From the NCBI RefSeq assembly GCF_030767025.1, contig NZ_JASITE010000003.1, positions 372,001-436,000 on the forward strand: a stretch of 64,000 bases of DNA, given 5' to 3'. Shown in pieces: positions 42,868-52,601 of the stretch. The translations under genes were made by a program, and so were the position numbers. The notes beneath the pieces were generated by a model. It did no database searches, was not told the origin of the DNA, and saw only the letters and a list, made by a program, of their open reading frames with translations. Each line of letters opens with the position of its first letter. Position 1 is the first letter of the stretch. Origin of the DNA: Nocardia sp. CC227C (lineage in GTDB: Bacteria; Actinomycetota; Actinomycetes; Mycobacteriales; Mycobacteriaceae).

Positions 42868-42898
42868 CGGCACGGGTGCCGGACGATCGCGTCGGCCC

Positions 42899-43045
42899 GG
42901 CCGCCTGGTTCGTCATCGCGGTTCGCGATACGGGGCGATGAGCCCGACGAACGTTCCTGGTTCGAAACGGCGATGGCCGACGCCGCGAGTCGTCGGGCCG
43001 CGCGGGGGTGCGGTGCTCCGCGTGATGTTTCAGGGTCCGCACGAC
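42899..43045 (+). pseudogene. Decayed second barstar copy
   Basis: Reading across three frames gives AWFVIAVRDTG, then DERSWFETAMADAASRRAARG, then AVLRVMFQGP. These align with YVIAVRDADE, QRSWFDSAMSDAADYWAARG and VVFRVLLQGV of the intact barstar. At least one stop (TGA after DTGR) and two frameshifts separate the pieces. Upstream of 42899 similarity fades. It marks an ancient tandem duplication of the inhibitor gene. Nothing else is seen between the barstar stop and the TetR gene. Confidence 0.75.
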
Positions 43046-43163
43046 CGAGTGCCTCCGAGGTGGCGCGTCGGTCGAATCTCCGGTCACGCCGGTCGTATTC
43101 GGCGACGGTGCGGCCCGCTGACGGGCGAGTCCGGTCGGCTCCGGCTCAGTGCAGCCGCTGGGC

Positions 43164-43799
43164 TCAGCGCAGCCGCAGCGCCAGATCCTCGGCCAGCAGC
43201 ACGAAGACGTCGGTGGTCTGGTCGATGAGTTCGTCGCGGGTCATGGCGAGGTCGCCCTCGACCCAGCTGGCCAGGATCTGCACCAGCCCGCCGACCAGAT
43301 AGGTGGCGCGGAAGGCGATGGCCGGGTCGGGGTCGGCCTCGGTGAGGCCGTAGAAGTCGATGCCCTCGGTGGCGACCAGATTCGCGAAGGTGCGGATGGT
43401 TCGCAGGGTGCGGGAGCGCAACTCCGGGGTGGCCGCGCTGACCAGCAGGGCCACCCGGGTCTTGCGCGGATCATCGGCGAGCACGCCGATTCCGGCGGAT
43501 ACGGCGGCATGGGCCTTGCCGCGGGTGTTGTCGGGAGCGGTGATCAGCGCGCGCAGCACCGCCGCCGCCAATTCCTCGGCGATGCCGTCGAACAGCGCGG
43601 TGAGCACGGCGTCGCGGCTGTCGAAGTGCTCGTAGTAGTAGCGCTCGTTGAGTCCGGCGCGGGCGCACAGCCCGGCGACGGTGAGCCGGTCCAGACCGTC
43701 GGTGCCGAGGATGTCCAGGGCCGCGTCGAGCAGGGCGGCTCGGCGTCCCGCGCGCCGTTGTTCCGCGGAGACGCCACCGTAGGTTCGCTGCCCGGTCAC
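43164..43799 (-). CDS. TetR-family regulator, divergent from MpaB-like gene
   Basis: 211 residues from GTG 43799. The HTH is GRRAALLDAALDILGTDGLDRLTVAGLCARAGLNERYYYEHF, with the recognition helix NERYYYEHF. A helical ligand domain of usual length follows. It diverges from a DUF2236/MpaB-family gene across 107 bp containing repeated TGGCA/TGCCA half-sites, so it probably represses that gene and itself. The effector is unknown. Confidence 0.88.
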   Translation of the reverse strand: MTGQRTYGGVSAEQRRAGRRAALLDAALDILGTDGLDRLTVAGLCARAGLNERYYYEHFDSRDAVLTALFDGIAEELAAAVLRALITAPDNTRGKAHAAVSAGIGVLADDPRKTRVALLVSAATPELRSRTLRTIRTFANLVATEGIDFYGLTEADPDPAIAFRATYLVGGLVQILASWVEGDLAMTRDELIDQTTDVFVLLAEDLALRLR

Positions 43800-43809
43800 G
43801 AATCGATTC

Positions 43810-43874
43810 TGGCACGGTCGCGTTTTTGGCAGGACTCCTTGCCAGAATTGTGATTCTGGGGGATGCTCTTGCCA
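43810..43874. promoter_or_regulatory. Divergent operator region with TGGCA/TGCCA half-sites
   Basis: TGGCA occurs at 43810 and 43827, and TGCCA at 43840 and 43870. The central pair forms an inverted repeat (TTGGCAGGA and CCTTGCCAG, 43826-43845). The sites lie between a TetR gene and its divergent neighbour, where an autoregulatory operator is expected. Confidence 0.6.
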
Positions 43875-43906
43875 GATAGATGTGCGTCACCCGACTGGAG
43901 GCAACG

Positions 43907-44845
43907 ATGCCTGCACACGAGCCCGGTTACTTCTCCGACGATTCGATGATTCGCCGCGTCATGCGCAAACGGGCGGTGGGTCTGACCTACGGCCAGCGCG
44001 CGCTGGTGATCGGCGCGGTCAATCCGCTGCTGTATGTCGGGACGGCCGAGAACACCCAGCACCGCACCACCCCCTACACCCGGCTCGCCCTGACCGGCCG
44101 CCTGTTCGAGGCCGTCTTCCTGGGCAGCAAGGCCGAGGCCGACCGGGCGCTGGCCTTCACCCGCAAACGGCACGCACCGGTGAGCGGCGCACTGCCGGAG
44201 GCCGCGGGGGACAAGCATCCGGCCGGGTCCCGCTACTCCGCGCGCGACCCGCACCTGATGTACATGACCATGGCCTTCACCTTCGATTCCGCCGAGGCCA
44301 TGCACGATCTGCTGGTCCGCCGCCTGACCGGTGCCGAGCGCGAGGGCCTCTACCAGGACTATGTGCGCTGGGGCGAGTTGTTCGGCATGCCGCGCTCGGC
44401 CGCCCCCGCCACCTACCGGGAATTCCGTCGTTCCTTCGACGCCTACCTGGCTTCCGATGAGCTGTTCCTCACCGATGAGGCCAAACTGGTCGGCTCCTAT
44501 CTCATGGGGCAGCGGGTCGCCTATCCGCTGCCCATGCCGTTCCAGTCCGCCGCGTCGGGATTCTCGCTGCTCGTGCAGGGCAGCCTGCCGCCGCGCATCC
44601 GCGAGATGTTCGAGGTGAAGTGGGGCCTGGCCGAGGAGGTCGCCTTCCGCGGCCTGGCCCGGGCCGTCCGCACCGCCCACATCGCACCGCCGCTGGTGCC
44701 CGCCCCGTTGCGCGGCCCGCTCGCCGGACCCAGCCATCCGCTCTATCGCCTGCTCACCCGCCGGGAACAGCAGTTGGTGAACTCCGGTCGGCCCAGTATG
44801 CCGGGGGTCGATCCGCGTCCGCTGGCGGCGCGGCTCGGGGCCTGA
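43907..44845 (+). CDS. DUF2236 / MpaB-family oxygenase-like protein
   Basis: 312 residues from ATG 43907 with TGGAGG 6 bases upstream. It matches the oxygenase MpaB (DUF2236) family: RRVMRKRAVGLTYGQRALVIGAVNPLLYVGTAEN, SAHD-like SARDPHLMYMTMAFTFDS, and the C-terminal YPLPMPFQSAASGFSLLVQGSLPP. Family members include latex-clearing protein and MpaB, which are haem enzymes; mainly helical. The candidate haem His residues are not certain here. It is controlled by the divergent TetR. Confidence 0.82.
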   Translation: MPAHEPGYFSDDSMIRRVMRKRAVGLTYGQRALVIGAVNPLLYVGTAENTQHRTTPYTRLALTGRLFEAVFLGSKAEADRALAFTRKRHAPVSGALPEAAGDKHPAGSRYSARDPHLMYMTMAFTFDSAEAMHDLLVRRLTGAEREGLYQDYVRWGELFGMPRSAAPATYREFRRSFDAYLASDELFLTDEAKLVGSYLMGQRVAYPLPMPFQSAASGFSLLVQGSLPPRIREMFEVKWGLAEEVAFRGLARAVRTAHIAPPLVPAPLRGPLAGPSHPLYRLLTRREQQLVNSGRPSMPGVDPRPLAARLGA

Positions 44846-45955
<1,110 letters not shown>

Positions 45956-46020
45956 TTCGGCCGAGTCGGCGCAGTACCGATATCCGCCGCGCCCGCGTGG
46001 GGCCGTGGCGGAGGTGAACG

Positions 46021-47037
46021 GTGTTCGACAAGGTCAAGGCGTGGATCGAGCGTGCGATCCAGGCTCGCCCGTGGCTGGATCACATGGTGCGCGCGGGCGG
46101 CCGCTATCAGCGTCAGCGCGGCGACTACTACGCGGCGGGCATTACGTATTTCACCGTGCTGTCGTTGTTCCCGCTGCTCATGGTGGGTTTCGCGGTGGCC
46201 GGCTTCATTCTGGCCAGTAATCCGGAACTGCTCACCGAGATGCAGCAGAAGATCGTCGAGAACATCCCGGGTTCGGCGGGGGAACAGCTCAACGACGTCG
46301 TCGATCAGGCCGTCGACTCCCGCGCCGGGGTCGGCGTCATCGGTCTGGCGACGGGCCTCTACTCCGGCCTGGGGTGGGTGGCGAATCTGCGCGCGGCGCT
46401 CACCGAGCAATGGGATCAGAAGGCCGAGGAGCGGAACTGGTTCGTGACCAAGGGTTCGGATCTGCTCGCGCTCATCGGCCTCGGCCTGGCCTCGGTGGTG
46501 TCCCTGGGCCTGTCCGTCCTGGCGGGCAGCGGACTCGCGGGCGAACTGCTCGAACGCGTGGGTCTCGACCACGTTCCGGGCGCGACCGCCGTGCTGACCG
46601 TGCTGTCGCTGCTGCTGGCGGTGCTGGCCACCTGGGCGCTGTTCGTCTGGATCATCGCCCGCATGCCCAGGCACGCGGTGACCCTGCGCAGTGCGGCCCG
46701 CGCGGCGCTCATGGCGGCCATCGCCTTCGAAATCTTCAAGCAGTTGGCCACTTTCATTCTCAAGCGGGTGGCGACCAGCCCGGCCGGGGTCGCCTTCGGT
46801 CCGATCATCGGCTTGTTGGTGTTCAGCTACATCACCGCGCGCATCATCCTGTTCGCCACCGCATGGGCCGCCACCGCCTCGGAGAACGAAGTCCCGGCCG
46901 ACATTCCGGTGCCGGGTCCGGCGGTCATCGAACCGCGGACGAGCGGACCGGGGCTCACGGCCGGAGCGGGCGCGGCCCTCTTCGGCGCGGGAGCCCTTGC
47001 GGCAGGGTTGCTTTCGACGCTGCGTCGCCGACGATGA
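46021..47037 (+). CDS. YihY/BrkB-family integral membrane protein
   Basis: 338 residues from GTG 46021 with GGAGG 6 bases upstream. Six hydrophobic helices are visible: AAGITYFTVLSLFPLLMVGFAVAGFILAS, GLATGLYSGLGWVANLRAALTEQWD, then LLALIGLGLASVVSLGLSVLAG, VLTVLSLLLAVLATWALFVWI, MAAIAFEIFKQLATFIL and FGPIIGLLVFSYITARIILFATAWAAT. A short acidic tail with a final hydrophobic segment follows. Function is uncertain in the family; despite the older name it is not RNase BN. Co-directional with trpS. Confidence 0.92.
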   Translation: MFDKVKAWIERAIQARPWLDHMVRAGGRYQRQRGDYYAAGITYFTVLSLFPLLMVGFAVAGFILASNPELLTEMQQKIVENIPGSAGEQLNDVVDQAVDSRAGVGVIGLATGLYSGLGWVANLRAALTEQWDQKAEERNWFVTKGSDLLALIGLGLASVVSLGLSVLAGSGLAGELLERVGLDHVPGATAVLTVLSLLLAVLATWALFVWIIARMPRHAVTLRSAARAALMAAIAFEIFKQLATFILKRVATSPAGVAFGPIIGLLVFSYITARIILFATAWAATASENEVPADIPVPGPAVIEPRTSGPGLTAGAGAALFGAGALAAGLLSTLRRRR

Positions 47038-47056
47038 AGCGCCCGGACCGGCCGCT

Positions 47057-48421
47057 TCAGTAGCGTCGGCGGCTGATGCGGCGGGCGACGGCCAGCAGCA
47101 CGAGCACCAGGATGGTGCCCCCGACCATGAGGGTGACCCGCAACTCGTCGTGTGCACGGCCGCGCGGCGAGATCGCTCCGGCGTCGCTCAGCGGCGGACT
47201 CGCCACGGCCACCGCGGAATCCGTGCTCTCGCCGCTGTCGGAATCGGCATCCAGCGAGCCGACGGCCGCCGCCTCCGGCAGCGCGAAACCGTAGTCCAGC
47301 AGTCGGGCCGCCTGCTCCCATGGCCGCAGCGGGCGCACCTCGGCCCGCAACAGCGTCACCACCAGTCGGCGGCCGCCCCGTTCGGCGGCGGCCACGAACG
47401 TCTGCCTGGCGTCGTCGGTGAATCCGGTCTTGCCGCCCAGCGCGCCCTCGTAGTTGAAGAGCAGGTGGTTGTCGTTGCCGATGGCGAAGCCGGGGTGGTC
47501 CTCGTCGCCGGGGACCAGCGGATTGGCCGGGAAGCCCGGAAAGTCCACCTGTTCGGTGCGAATGAGCTCGGCGAACAGCGGGATCTCCATGGCGTCGCGG
47601 AACAGCACCGCCAGGTCGTAGGCCGAGGTGCTCATGCCCGGACCGTCCAGGCCGGACGGGGTGGCGGCACGGGTGTCCAAGGCGCGCAGCTGTTTCGCGC
47701 GCTCGTTCATCTTCGCCACCGCCGCCGCGTCGCCGCCGAGCTGGGCGGCGATGGCGTGGGCGGCGTCATTGCCCGAGGCCATGATGAGCGCCTGGAACAG
47801 CTGCCGATTGGTGTAGCGGCCCCCGGGCCCGATGCCGACCCGGGTGCCCTCCATATTCGCGTCCTCCTGGGTGCCGGTCACCACCTCGTCGAGATCGAGG
47901 GTGCGCAGCGCCACGGCCGCCAGCAGCACCTTGATGGTGGAGGCGGGCCGGTAGCGGCCGTGTGGATCCTTGGCGGCGAGCACCGCGCCGGTATCGAGGT
48001 CCGATACCACCCACGCGGTGGCGGAGATGTCCTCCGGCACCGCCGGCGCATCCGTCGGCAGCACCAGGCCGCAGCCGCCGAGTTCGTCGCCGCCCACGGG
48101 TTTCGCCGGAATCGGCAGCGGGGTGGGCGTGGGCTGGCCCGGGGCGGGCACCTCCGAGGTGTCGATCGGCGGTGGCGGCTGCGTCTTGTTCGGGCAGGAG
48201 TCGGTATTGGGGGTGGTGAACGGCGCCGTGGTGGTCGGCTCGGTGGTGGGCGGTTGCGCGGTGGCGGGACCGACCGCCGACAGTGCCGTGATCCCGGCCG
48301 CGAGCAGGGCTGCCGTGCGGATCGAGATCCGGGTGGCGCGAATGCCCCGGTGGCCGTCCGAGCGGCGCCGGGGCGAATCGGCTGCGAGGTCGTCGGGCGC
48401 GGGCCCGCGGCGAATACTCAT
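47057..48421 (-). CDS. dacB: D-alanyl-D-alanine carboxypeptidase (DacB-type)
   Basis: 454 residues from ATG 48421; a TAAGCT -10 box lies 8 bases upstream, suggesting a leaderless message. The signal peptide (IRTAALLAAGITALSAVGPATA) is followed by a Pro/Thr-rich linker. The peptidase S11 core has SxxK (PASTIK), SxN (MASGNDA) and KTG (GGKTGFTDDA). A C-terminal transmembrane helix (VTLMVGGTILVLVLLAVARRI) anchors it outside. It trims the terminal D-Ala of peptidoglycan stem peptides and limits cross-linking. It is convergent with the YihY gene (19-bp gap). Confidence 0.94.
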   Translation of the reverse strand: MSIRRGPAPDDLAADSPRRRSDGHRGIRATRISIRTAALLAAGITALSAVGPATAQPPTTEPTTTAPFTTPNTDSCPNKTQPPPPIDTSEVPAPGQPTPTPLPIPAKPVGGDELGGCGLVLPTDAPAVPEDISATAWVVSDLDTGAVLAAKDPHGRYRPASTIKVLLAAVALRTLDLDEVVTGTQEDANMEGTRVGIGPGGRYTNRQLFQALIMASGNDAAHAIAAQLGGDAAAVAKMNERAKQLRALDTRAATPSGLDGPGMSTSAYDLAVLFRDAMEIPLFAELIRTEQVDFPGFPANPLVPGDEDHPGFAIGNDNHLLFNYEGALGGKTGFTDDARQTFVAAAERGGRRLVVTLLRAEVRPLRPWEQAARLLDYGFALPEAAAVGSLDADSDSGESTDSAVAVASPPLSDAGAISPRGRAHDELRVTLMVGGTILVLVLLAVARRISRRRY

Positions 48422-48634
48422 CGTGGATGAGCTTAAAGGGCGCTGATCCGTGGCTCGGCGGATGTCCCGTGCGGTCGCGCGACGCGATCGCGGGGATCGT
48501 GCACACGGTTTCCGGCGCGTCGCCGACCGCGCGGAGGCCGACGACGCTCGAAGATCTCCCCCCGGAGTAGTCGCCGAGACCGGGTGACGAGCCCGTGATT
48601 CGGCAAAGCGGTCGTAACCGCTTGGGGGAGAATG

Positions 48635-49309
48635 CTATTCGGAGGCCTTCTGTACGGGGCAGCCGTGCGCCAGCGGACCGAGCAGCTTGTTGTTGTCGTA
48701 GAAGTGCTCGAGTTCGAGAATGCGCAGATCCTCGCTGACCTTGGCGATGGTGATGCCGGTCATCTCGATGAGTTCGCCGGTGGGCTCGTGGCCCTGGTAC
48801 GCACCGGTGTAGCGGCCCCAGTGCCGCCACTTGAAGGTGACGGTGGGCGGGCCCGCCAGCACCTCGAGCACCTCCCAGAAGAAGCCGCCCGGGAAGGCGG
48901 TGTGGAAGATGTGGTGCGAGGATTCGAAGTCCTCGCCCGCCGGGTAGTAGGGGTTGTCGCCGATCAGGATGTTGTAGCTGCCGATGCGGGCGAACTCCTC
49001 GGCGTTCTGCCAGGGGCCGCCGTTGACCCGGCCGCGGTAGTGCTCGGCGACCAGGGAGACCCAGGTGGCCGGGTCCTTCTTGTGTGACACCTCCATCTCG
49101 AAGACCTTCACCAGCTCCTCGACGATGGCCTCGAGCGAACCGGGGGCGTGGTCGGTGGTGCGCTCCTTCGGCATCACCTCCTTGCTCAGGTGGTAGTCCG
49201 GAGCCTCCGCGCGCCAATCCTCCGCTGCCGCAGCGGCGATCACCGCATCGCGGCCCTGGAGGTGGAGTGGGGTCTCGGTGGCATCGGATTCTGTTGTATC
49301 AACCGTCAT
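48635..49309 (-). CDS. SnoaL-like (nuclear transport factor 2-fold) protein
   Basis: 224 residues from ATG 49309 (MTVDTTESDAT...); an upstream start at 49354 is less likely. The core (about 70-215) fits the SnoaL/NTF2-like fold: IVEELVKVFEMEVSHKKDPATWVSLVAEHYRGRVNGGPWQ, SHHIFHTAFPGGFFWEVLEVLAGPPTVTFKWRHWG, then GELIEMTGITIAKVSEDLRILELEHFYDNNKLLGPL. Polyketide cyclases and ester-cyclase-like proteins share it; no catalytic assignment is possible. It diverges from the truncated MFS gene. The 213-bp gap on its 3' side (48422-48634) shows nothing. Confidence 0.78.
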   Translation of the reverse strand: MTVDTTESDATETPLHLQGRDAVIAAAAAEDWRAEAPDYHLSKEVMPKERTTDHAPGSLEAIVEELVKVFEMEVSHKKDPATWVSLVAEHYRGRVNGGPWQNAEEFARIGSYNILIGDNPYYPAGEDFESSHHIFHTAFPGGFFWEVLEVLAGPPTVTFKWRHWGRYTGAYQGHEPTGELIEMTGITIAKVSEDLRILELEHFYDNNKLLGPLAHGCPVQKASE

Positions 49310-49407
49310 TTCGCGCCTTTGTGTCCAGACCCGATGTGGGTCAGTCGATCTCATTTCGGACCGGTTGAACCTAACAGTGAACCCGGGCGGCGTCGCGTCG
49401 AACGCGG

Positions 49408-50772
49408 ATGACGCGAGAACAATTGACAGTGGTGGCCGCGCTCATGCTGCCCGCCGGTGCGCTCGGCGACCGCTACGGCCGCCGGAGGTTCCTGCTCGGC
49501 GCCTTGCTGCTGTTCGGCGCCGCGTCGGTGGCGTGCGCCTTCGCGGCCACCTCCGGCCAACTCATCGCGGCCCGTGTCGCCCTCGGCATCGGCGCGGCGG
49601 CCATGATGCCGCTGTCCCTGGCGGTCCTGCCCGGCCTGTTCCCGGACCCCGACGAGCGGCAGCGTGCCCTCACCATCTGGATCACCGCCACCGCCGTCGG
49701 GCTGCCGCTCGGCCCCATCGTGGGCGGCTGGCTGCTCCAGCACTTCTGGTGGGGATCGGTGTTCCTGATCAATGTGCCGCTGGTGATCGTGGGCGCGATC
49801 GCGGTGCCGCAGCTGCTGCCGGAATCGCGCGGAGACAGCGCGTTTCGCATGGACCTGCCCGGCGTGGCGCTGTCGGTGCTCGGCATGCTCGGTCTCACCT
49901 ACGGTTTCATCCGCTGCGGCGACCGGGGCTGGGGCGACGGCATCGCCTGGGGCTGCATCGCCGCCGGGGTGGCGCTGCTGGCGGTGTTCGCGCTGTGGCA
50001 GCGGCGGACCACGCATCCGCTGATCGATCCGGAACTGTTCCGGGCGCGCGGATTCCGTTGGGGCACCGTGTACATGGTCCTGGTGCAATTCGCCATGTTC
50101 GGACTGTTCTTCACCATGCCGCAGTACTTCCAGGCGGTACTGGACGCCGACGCGCTCGGCAGCGGGCTGCGACTGCTGCCGCTCATCGCGGGCCTGCTCA
50201 TCGGCACCCGGGTCACCGACAGGCTGTTGCCCGCGGCCGGACCGCGAGTGGTGCTCACCTCCGGGTTCGCGCTGCTCGCCGCGGGGCTCGCTCTGGGTGG
50301 ACTCATCACCGTGGACAGCGGCTATGCCGTCGCGGCCGCATCCCTGACCGTGCTCGGCATCGGCATGGGCCTCGTCATGCCCGCCGCCATGGGGCTGGCC
50401 ATCGACGATCTCTCGGCCGAGCGCACCGGATCCGGTTCCGCGCTGCTGCAGGCGTTGCGTCAGGCGGGCGGCACCATCGGCGTCGCCGTGCTCGGCACGG
50501 TGCTGTCCACCGCCTACCGCGCCGGACTCGGCGAACTGGACCGCGCGCCGATCAGCGACAGCGTGAATTCCGGTGTGGCGGTGGCGCATCAGCTCGGCGA
50601 CGGCGCGCTGCACACGGTGCGGACCGCCTTCGTCGGCGGTATGAGCACCATGCTGTGGGTGTGCGCGGCGATCTGCCTGGCCGCGGCCGGGCTCGCGGCG
50701 CTGACCATCGGATCGCGAGCCGAAGGTGAGTCGCCCGCGCCCGATACGGGACAATCACTGCATGCCGGTTGA
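49408..50772 (+). CDS. DHA2-type MFS exporter lacking its first helix (truncated)
   Basis: 454 residues from ATG 49408. The sequence begins directly at LTVVAALMLPAGALGDRYGRRRFLLGALLLFG, the start of TM2 with motif A. TM1 and the DxTIVNVALP motif that precede it in DHA2 (QacA/EmrB-like) exporters are missing, and no other frame upstream encodes them. TM2 to about TM13 are intact (PLGPIVGGWLLQHFWWGSVFLINVP is motif C). About 45-60 residues seem deleted, so the exporter may be non-functional. It overlaps the following TetR gene by 11 bp, the usual pairing for drug exporters. Confidence 0.75.
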   Translation: MTREQLTVVAALMLPAGALGDRYGRRRFLLGALLLFGAASVACAFAATSGQLIAARVALGIGAAAMMPLSLAVLPGLFPDPDERQRALTIWITATAVGLPLGPIVGGWLLQHFWWGSVFLINVPLVIVGAIAVPQLLPESRGDSAFRMDLPGVALSVLGMLGLTYGFIRCGDRGWGDGIAWGCIAAGVALLAVFALWQRRTTHPLIDPELFRARGFRWGTVYMVLVQFAMFGLFFTMPQYFQAVLDADALGSGLRLLPLIAGLLIGTRVTDRLLPAAGPRVVLTSGFALLAAGLALGGLITVDSGYAVAAASLTVLGIGMGLVMPAAMGLAIDDLSAERTGSGSALLQALRQAGGTIGVAVLGTVLSTAYRAGLGELDRAPISDSVNSGVAVAHQLGDGALHTVRTAFVGGMSTMLWVCAAICLAAAGLAALTIGSRAEGESPAPDTGQSLHAG

Positions 50773-51382
50773 GTCGAAGCCCGAGACCCGCCGAGCCGCC
50801 GAGCGGTCCGGCGGGTCGCTGCGCGAGCGGAAGAAGGAGCGCACCCGCCGGGCCATTCGCGTCGAGGCCTTCCGACTGTTCCGCGAGCAGGGCTACGCCG
50901 CGACCACCGTGGAGCAGATCGCCGAGGCGGCCGAGGTGTCGCCCAGTACGTTCTTCCGCTACTTCCCGTCCAAGGAGCAGGTGGTGCTCATGGACGACCT
51001 GGACCCGATCGTCGTCGCGAAGTACCGGGAACAGCCGCGGGAACTGCCCGCCCTGGAAGCGCTGAAGCGGACCATGCTGGAGTCCATCGGCTCGCTCGAG
51101 CCGAGCCAGTTCGAATTCGAGCGGGAGCGCGCGGCGCTGGTGCGCAGCGTCCCGGAACTGCGCGGCGCGCTGGCCCGGGAGATGGACCGCAATGTCGACA
51201 TGATCGCGCGGATGGTCGCCGAGCGGGTCGGCCGGGACACCGACGACGTCGAGGTACGCGCCCTGGCCGGGGCATTCATCGGGGCCGCGGAGGCGGTGCT
51301 GATGGACCCCGACCGCGATCCGTTCGATCTGGCGGCGGTCGCCGGGATCATCGACTTCCTGTCGGCCGGGATGCCACTCTGA
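50762..51382 (+). CDS. TetR-family regulator paired with the MFS exporter
   Basis: 206 residues from ATG 50762, overlapping the exporter's last codons. The HTH is TRRAIRVEAFRLFREQGYAATTVEQIAEAAEVSPSTFFRYFPSKE. The C-terminal domain has FERERAALVRSVPELRGALAREMDRNVDMIARMVAERVG, typical of the AcrR/MftR-like regulators with a C-terminal MftR domain. It probably controlled the upstream exporter. Its 3' end overlaps the convergent phenylalanine hydroxylase by 35 bp. Confidence 0.88.
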   Translation: MPVESKPETRRAAERSGGSLRERKKERTRRAIRVEAFRLFREQGYAATTVEQIAEAAEVSPSTFFRYFPSKEQVVLMDDLDPIVVAKYREQPRELPALEALKRTMLESIGSLEPSQFEFERERAALVRSVPELRGALAREMDRNVDMIARMVAERVGRDTDDVEVRALAGAFIGAAEAVLMDPDRDPFDLAAVAGIIDFLSAGMPL

Positions 51383-52244
51383 GCGGCGACTCGTCGTCCA
51401 TCTCGGCGAAGAATCCGCCCACCACGTCCTCGATCTCGGCCACGGACTCCGCGCAGTACAGAATCGGCTGATAGTGCGTGATGTCGTAGCTGACGGTGCC
51501 CATCTCGGCGATGTCCAGCGGTCGCAGCTCGGCCGCGCGGAACTCCTCGATCTCACCGTATGAGGACAGCAATCCCGCTCCGTAACAACGGACTTCGCCT
51601 TCCTCGCGGACCACGCCGAACTCCATGGAGAACCAGAAGACATCGGCCAGGAACTTCAGCGCGGCATCGGTCTCCAACCGGGCCACCGCCGCGCCCACCT
51701 CGGAGTAGATGGCGGCGAAGCGCGAGCTGGCCAATTGATTGGCGTGGCCCAGGATTTCGTGTACCGCATCCGGTTCCGGGGTGTACAGCGGCGCGCTGTG
51801 ATGGCGAATGTACTGGGTGGAGTGGAAGATCCGGTCCGCGAAGGAACCGAAGAACTCCCGTAGCGGCACCAGCCCGGCGGCGGGCACGTAGCGGAACCCG
51901 GTGAGCGGGGTCAGCGCCGCGGACACCTCGTCGAGTTGGGGGATGTGGTCGGCGGGCAGCGCCAGACGCTCGGCGGCCGCCCGCACCTCCGCACAGGCGT
52001 AGCGACGGCGTTTGCGGGCCAATTCGGCGGAGACGATCCGCCAGACCTCCTGTTCCTCGGCGGTGTAGTCGACGTGGGGCACCGGCTCCCCGGGGCGATA
52101 CGACAGTGCGAGGGCGGCAATGGCATTGCGGCGGGCCCGATACTCCGGATCGTGCACGCCGGGATGCTCGTCGCTCAGATGCACCGTCACATCACCGTCG
52201 GCGCCCGTGGTCACCGGCGAGTACAGCTGAGCTTCGGTGAACAT
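51348..52244 (-). CDS. phhA: Phenylalanine 4-monooxygenase
   Basis: 298 residues from ATG 52244 (a TTG four codons upstream is the alternative). It is a biopterin-dependent aromatic amino acid hydroxylase: GFRYVPAAGLVPLREFFGSFADRIFHSTQYIRHHS, the iron site PDAVHEILGHANQLAS (two His) with the Glu in AAIYSEVG, and FWFSMEFGVVREEGEVRCYGAGLLSS. It converts phenylalanine to tyrosine. It is a single-domain bacterial form without the regulatory ACT domain. No pterin recycling gene is adjacent. Confidence 0.95.
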   Translation of the reverse strand: MFTEAQLYSPVTTGADGDVTVHLSDEHPGVHDPEYRARRNAIAALALSYRPGEPVPHVDYTAEEQEVWRIVSAELARKRRRYACAEVRAAAERLALPADHIPQLDEVSAALTPLTGFRYVPAAGLVPLREFFGSFADRIFHSTQYIRHHSAPLYTPEPDAVHEILGHANQLASSRFAAIYSEVGAAVARLETDAALKFLADVFWFSMEFGVVREEGEVRCYGAGLLSSYGEIEEFRAAELRPLDIAEMGTVSYDITHYQPILYCAESVAEIEDVVGGFFAEMDDESPLRVASRPTGSR

Positions 52245-52601
52245 GCTTCCAGGCAAGCACCAGCCGGGCCGTACGACAACAAAAGCCGTCCCAGCTGAAC
52301 AGATTGCCTAGCTGACCAGAGCGCTCGGCCGGTTGTACCGGTATTCACTCCAGCACCGGTGGGCACTTCGCGCACGACCCACAACTCGGCCCGAGCGGCG
52401 AGGTGGGGCGAGCATGTCCGACGGCTCACCCTGCCGACGCCACCACCGGTCGACGCCGGGCGCACCGTTGGGACCTGCCGCGGTGAGTGGTTCCGGCGTG
52501 AGCCGCCCAATGCGCGAAGGCCGCCCGCGTCGAGTGATGCGGGCGGCCTTCGTATCCCACGTCGTATCCCCGGCTGTGCCGGGACTCGGCGGGCGGAGAA
52601 C
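52245..52601. other. Intergenic region between phhA and the sdh operon
   Basis: No gene is supported. The part near 52245-52320 should hold the phhA promoter; the part near 52515-52552 is the sdh terminator. The middle shows only short Arg-rich frames. Confidence 0.5.
52515..52552 (-). terminator. Terminator of the sdhCDAB operon
   Basis: CGAAGGCCGCCCGC (52515-52528) and GCGGGCGGCCTTCG (52539-52552) form a perfect 14-bp stem with a 10-nt loop, about 50 bp after the sdhB stop. There is no T-run. Confidence 0.85.

Noticed and set aside
52245..52601. Plus-strand frames starting near 52333 and 52359 that run into the sdhB region
   Set aside because: They are antisense to sdhB for most of their length and begin in a non-coding gap.
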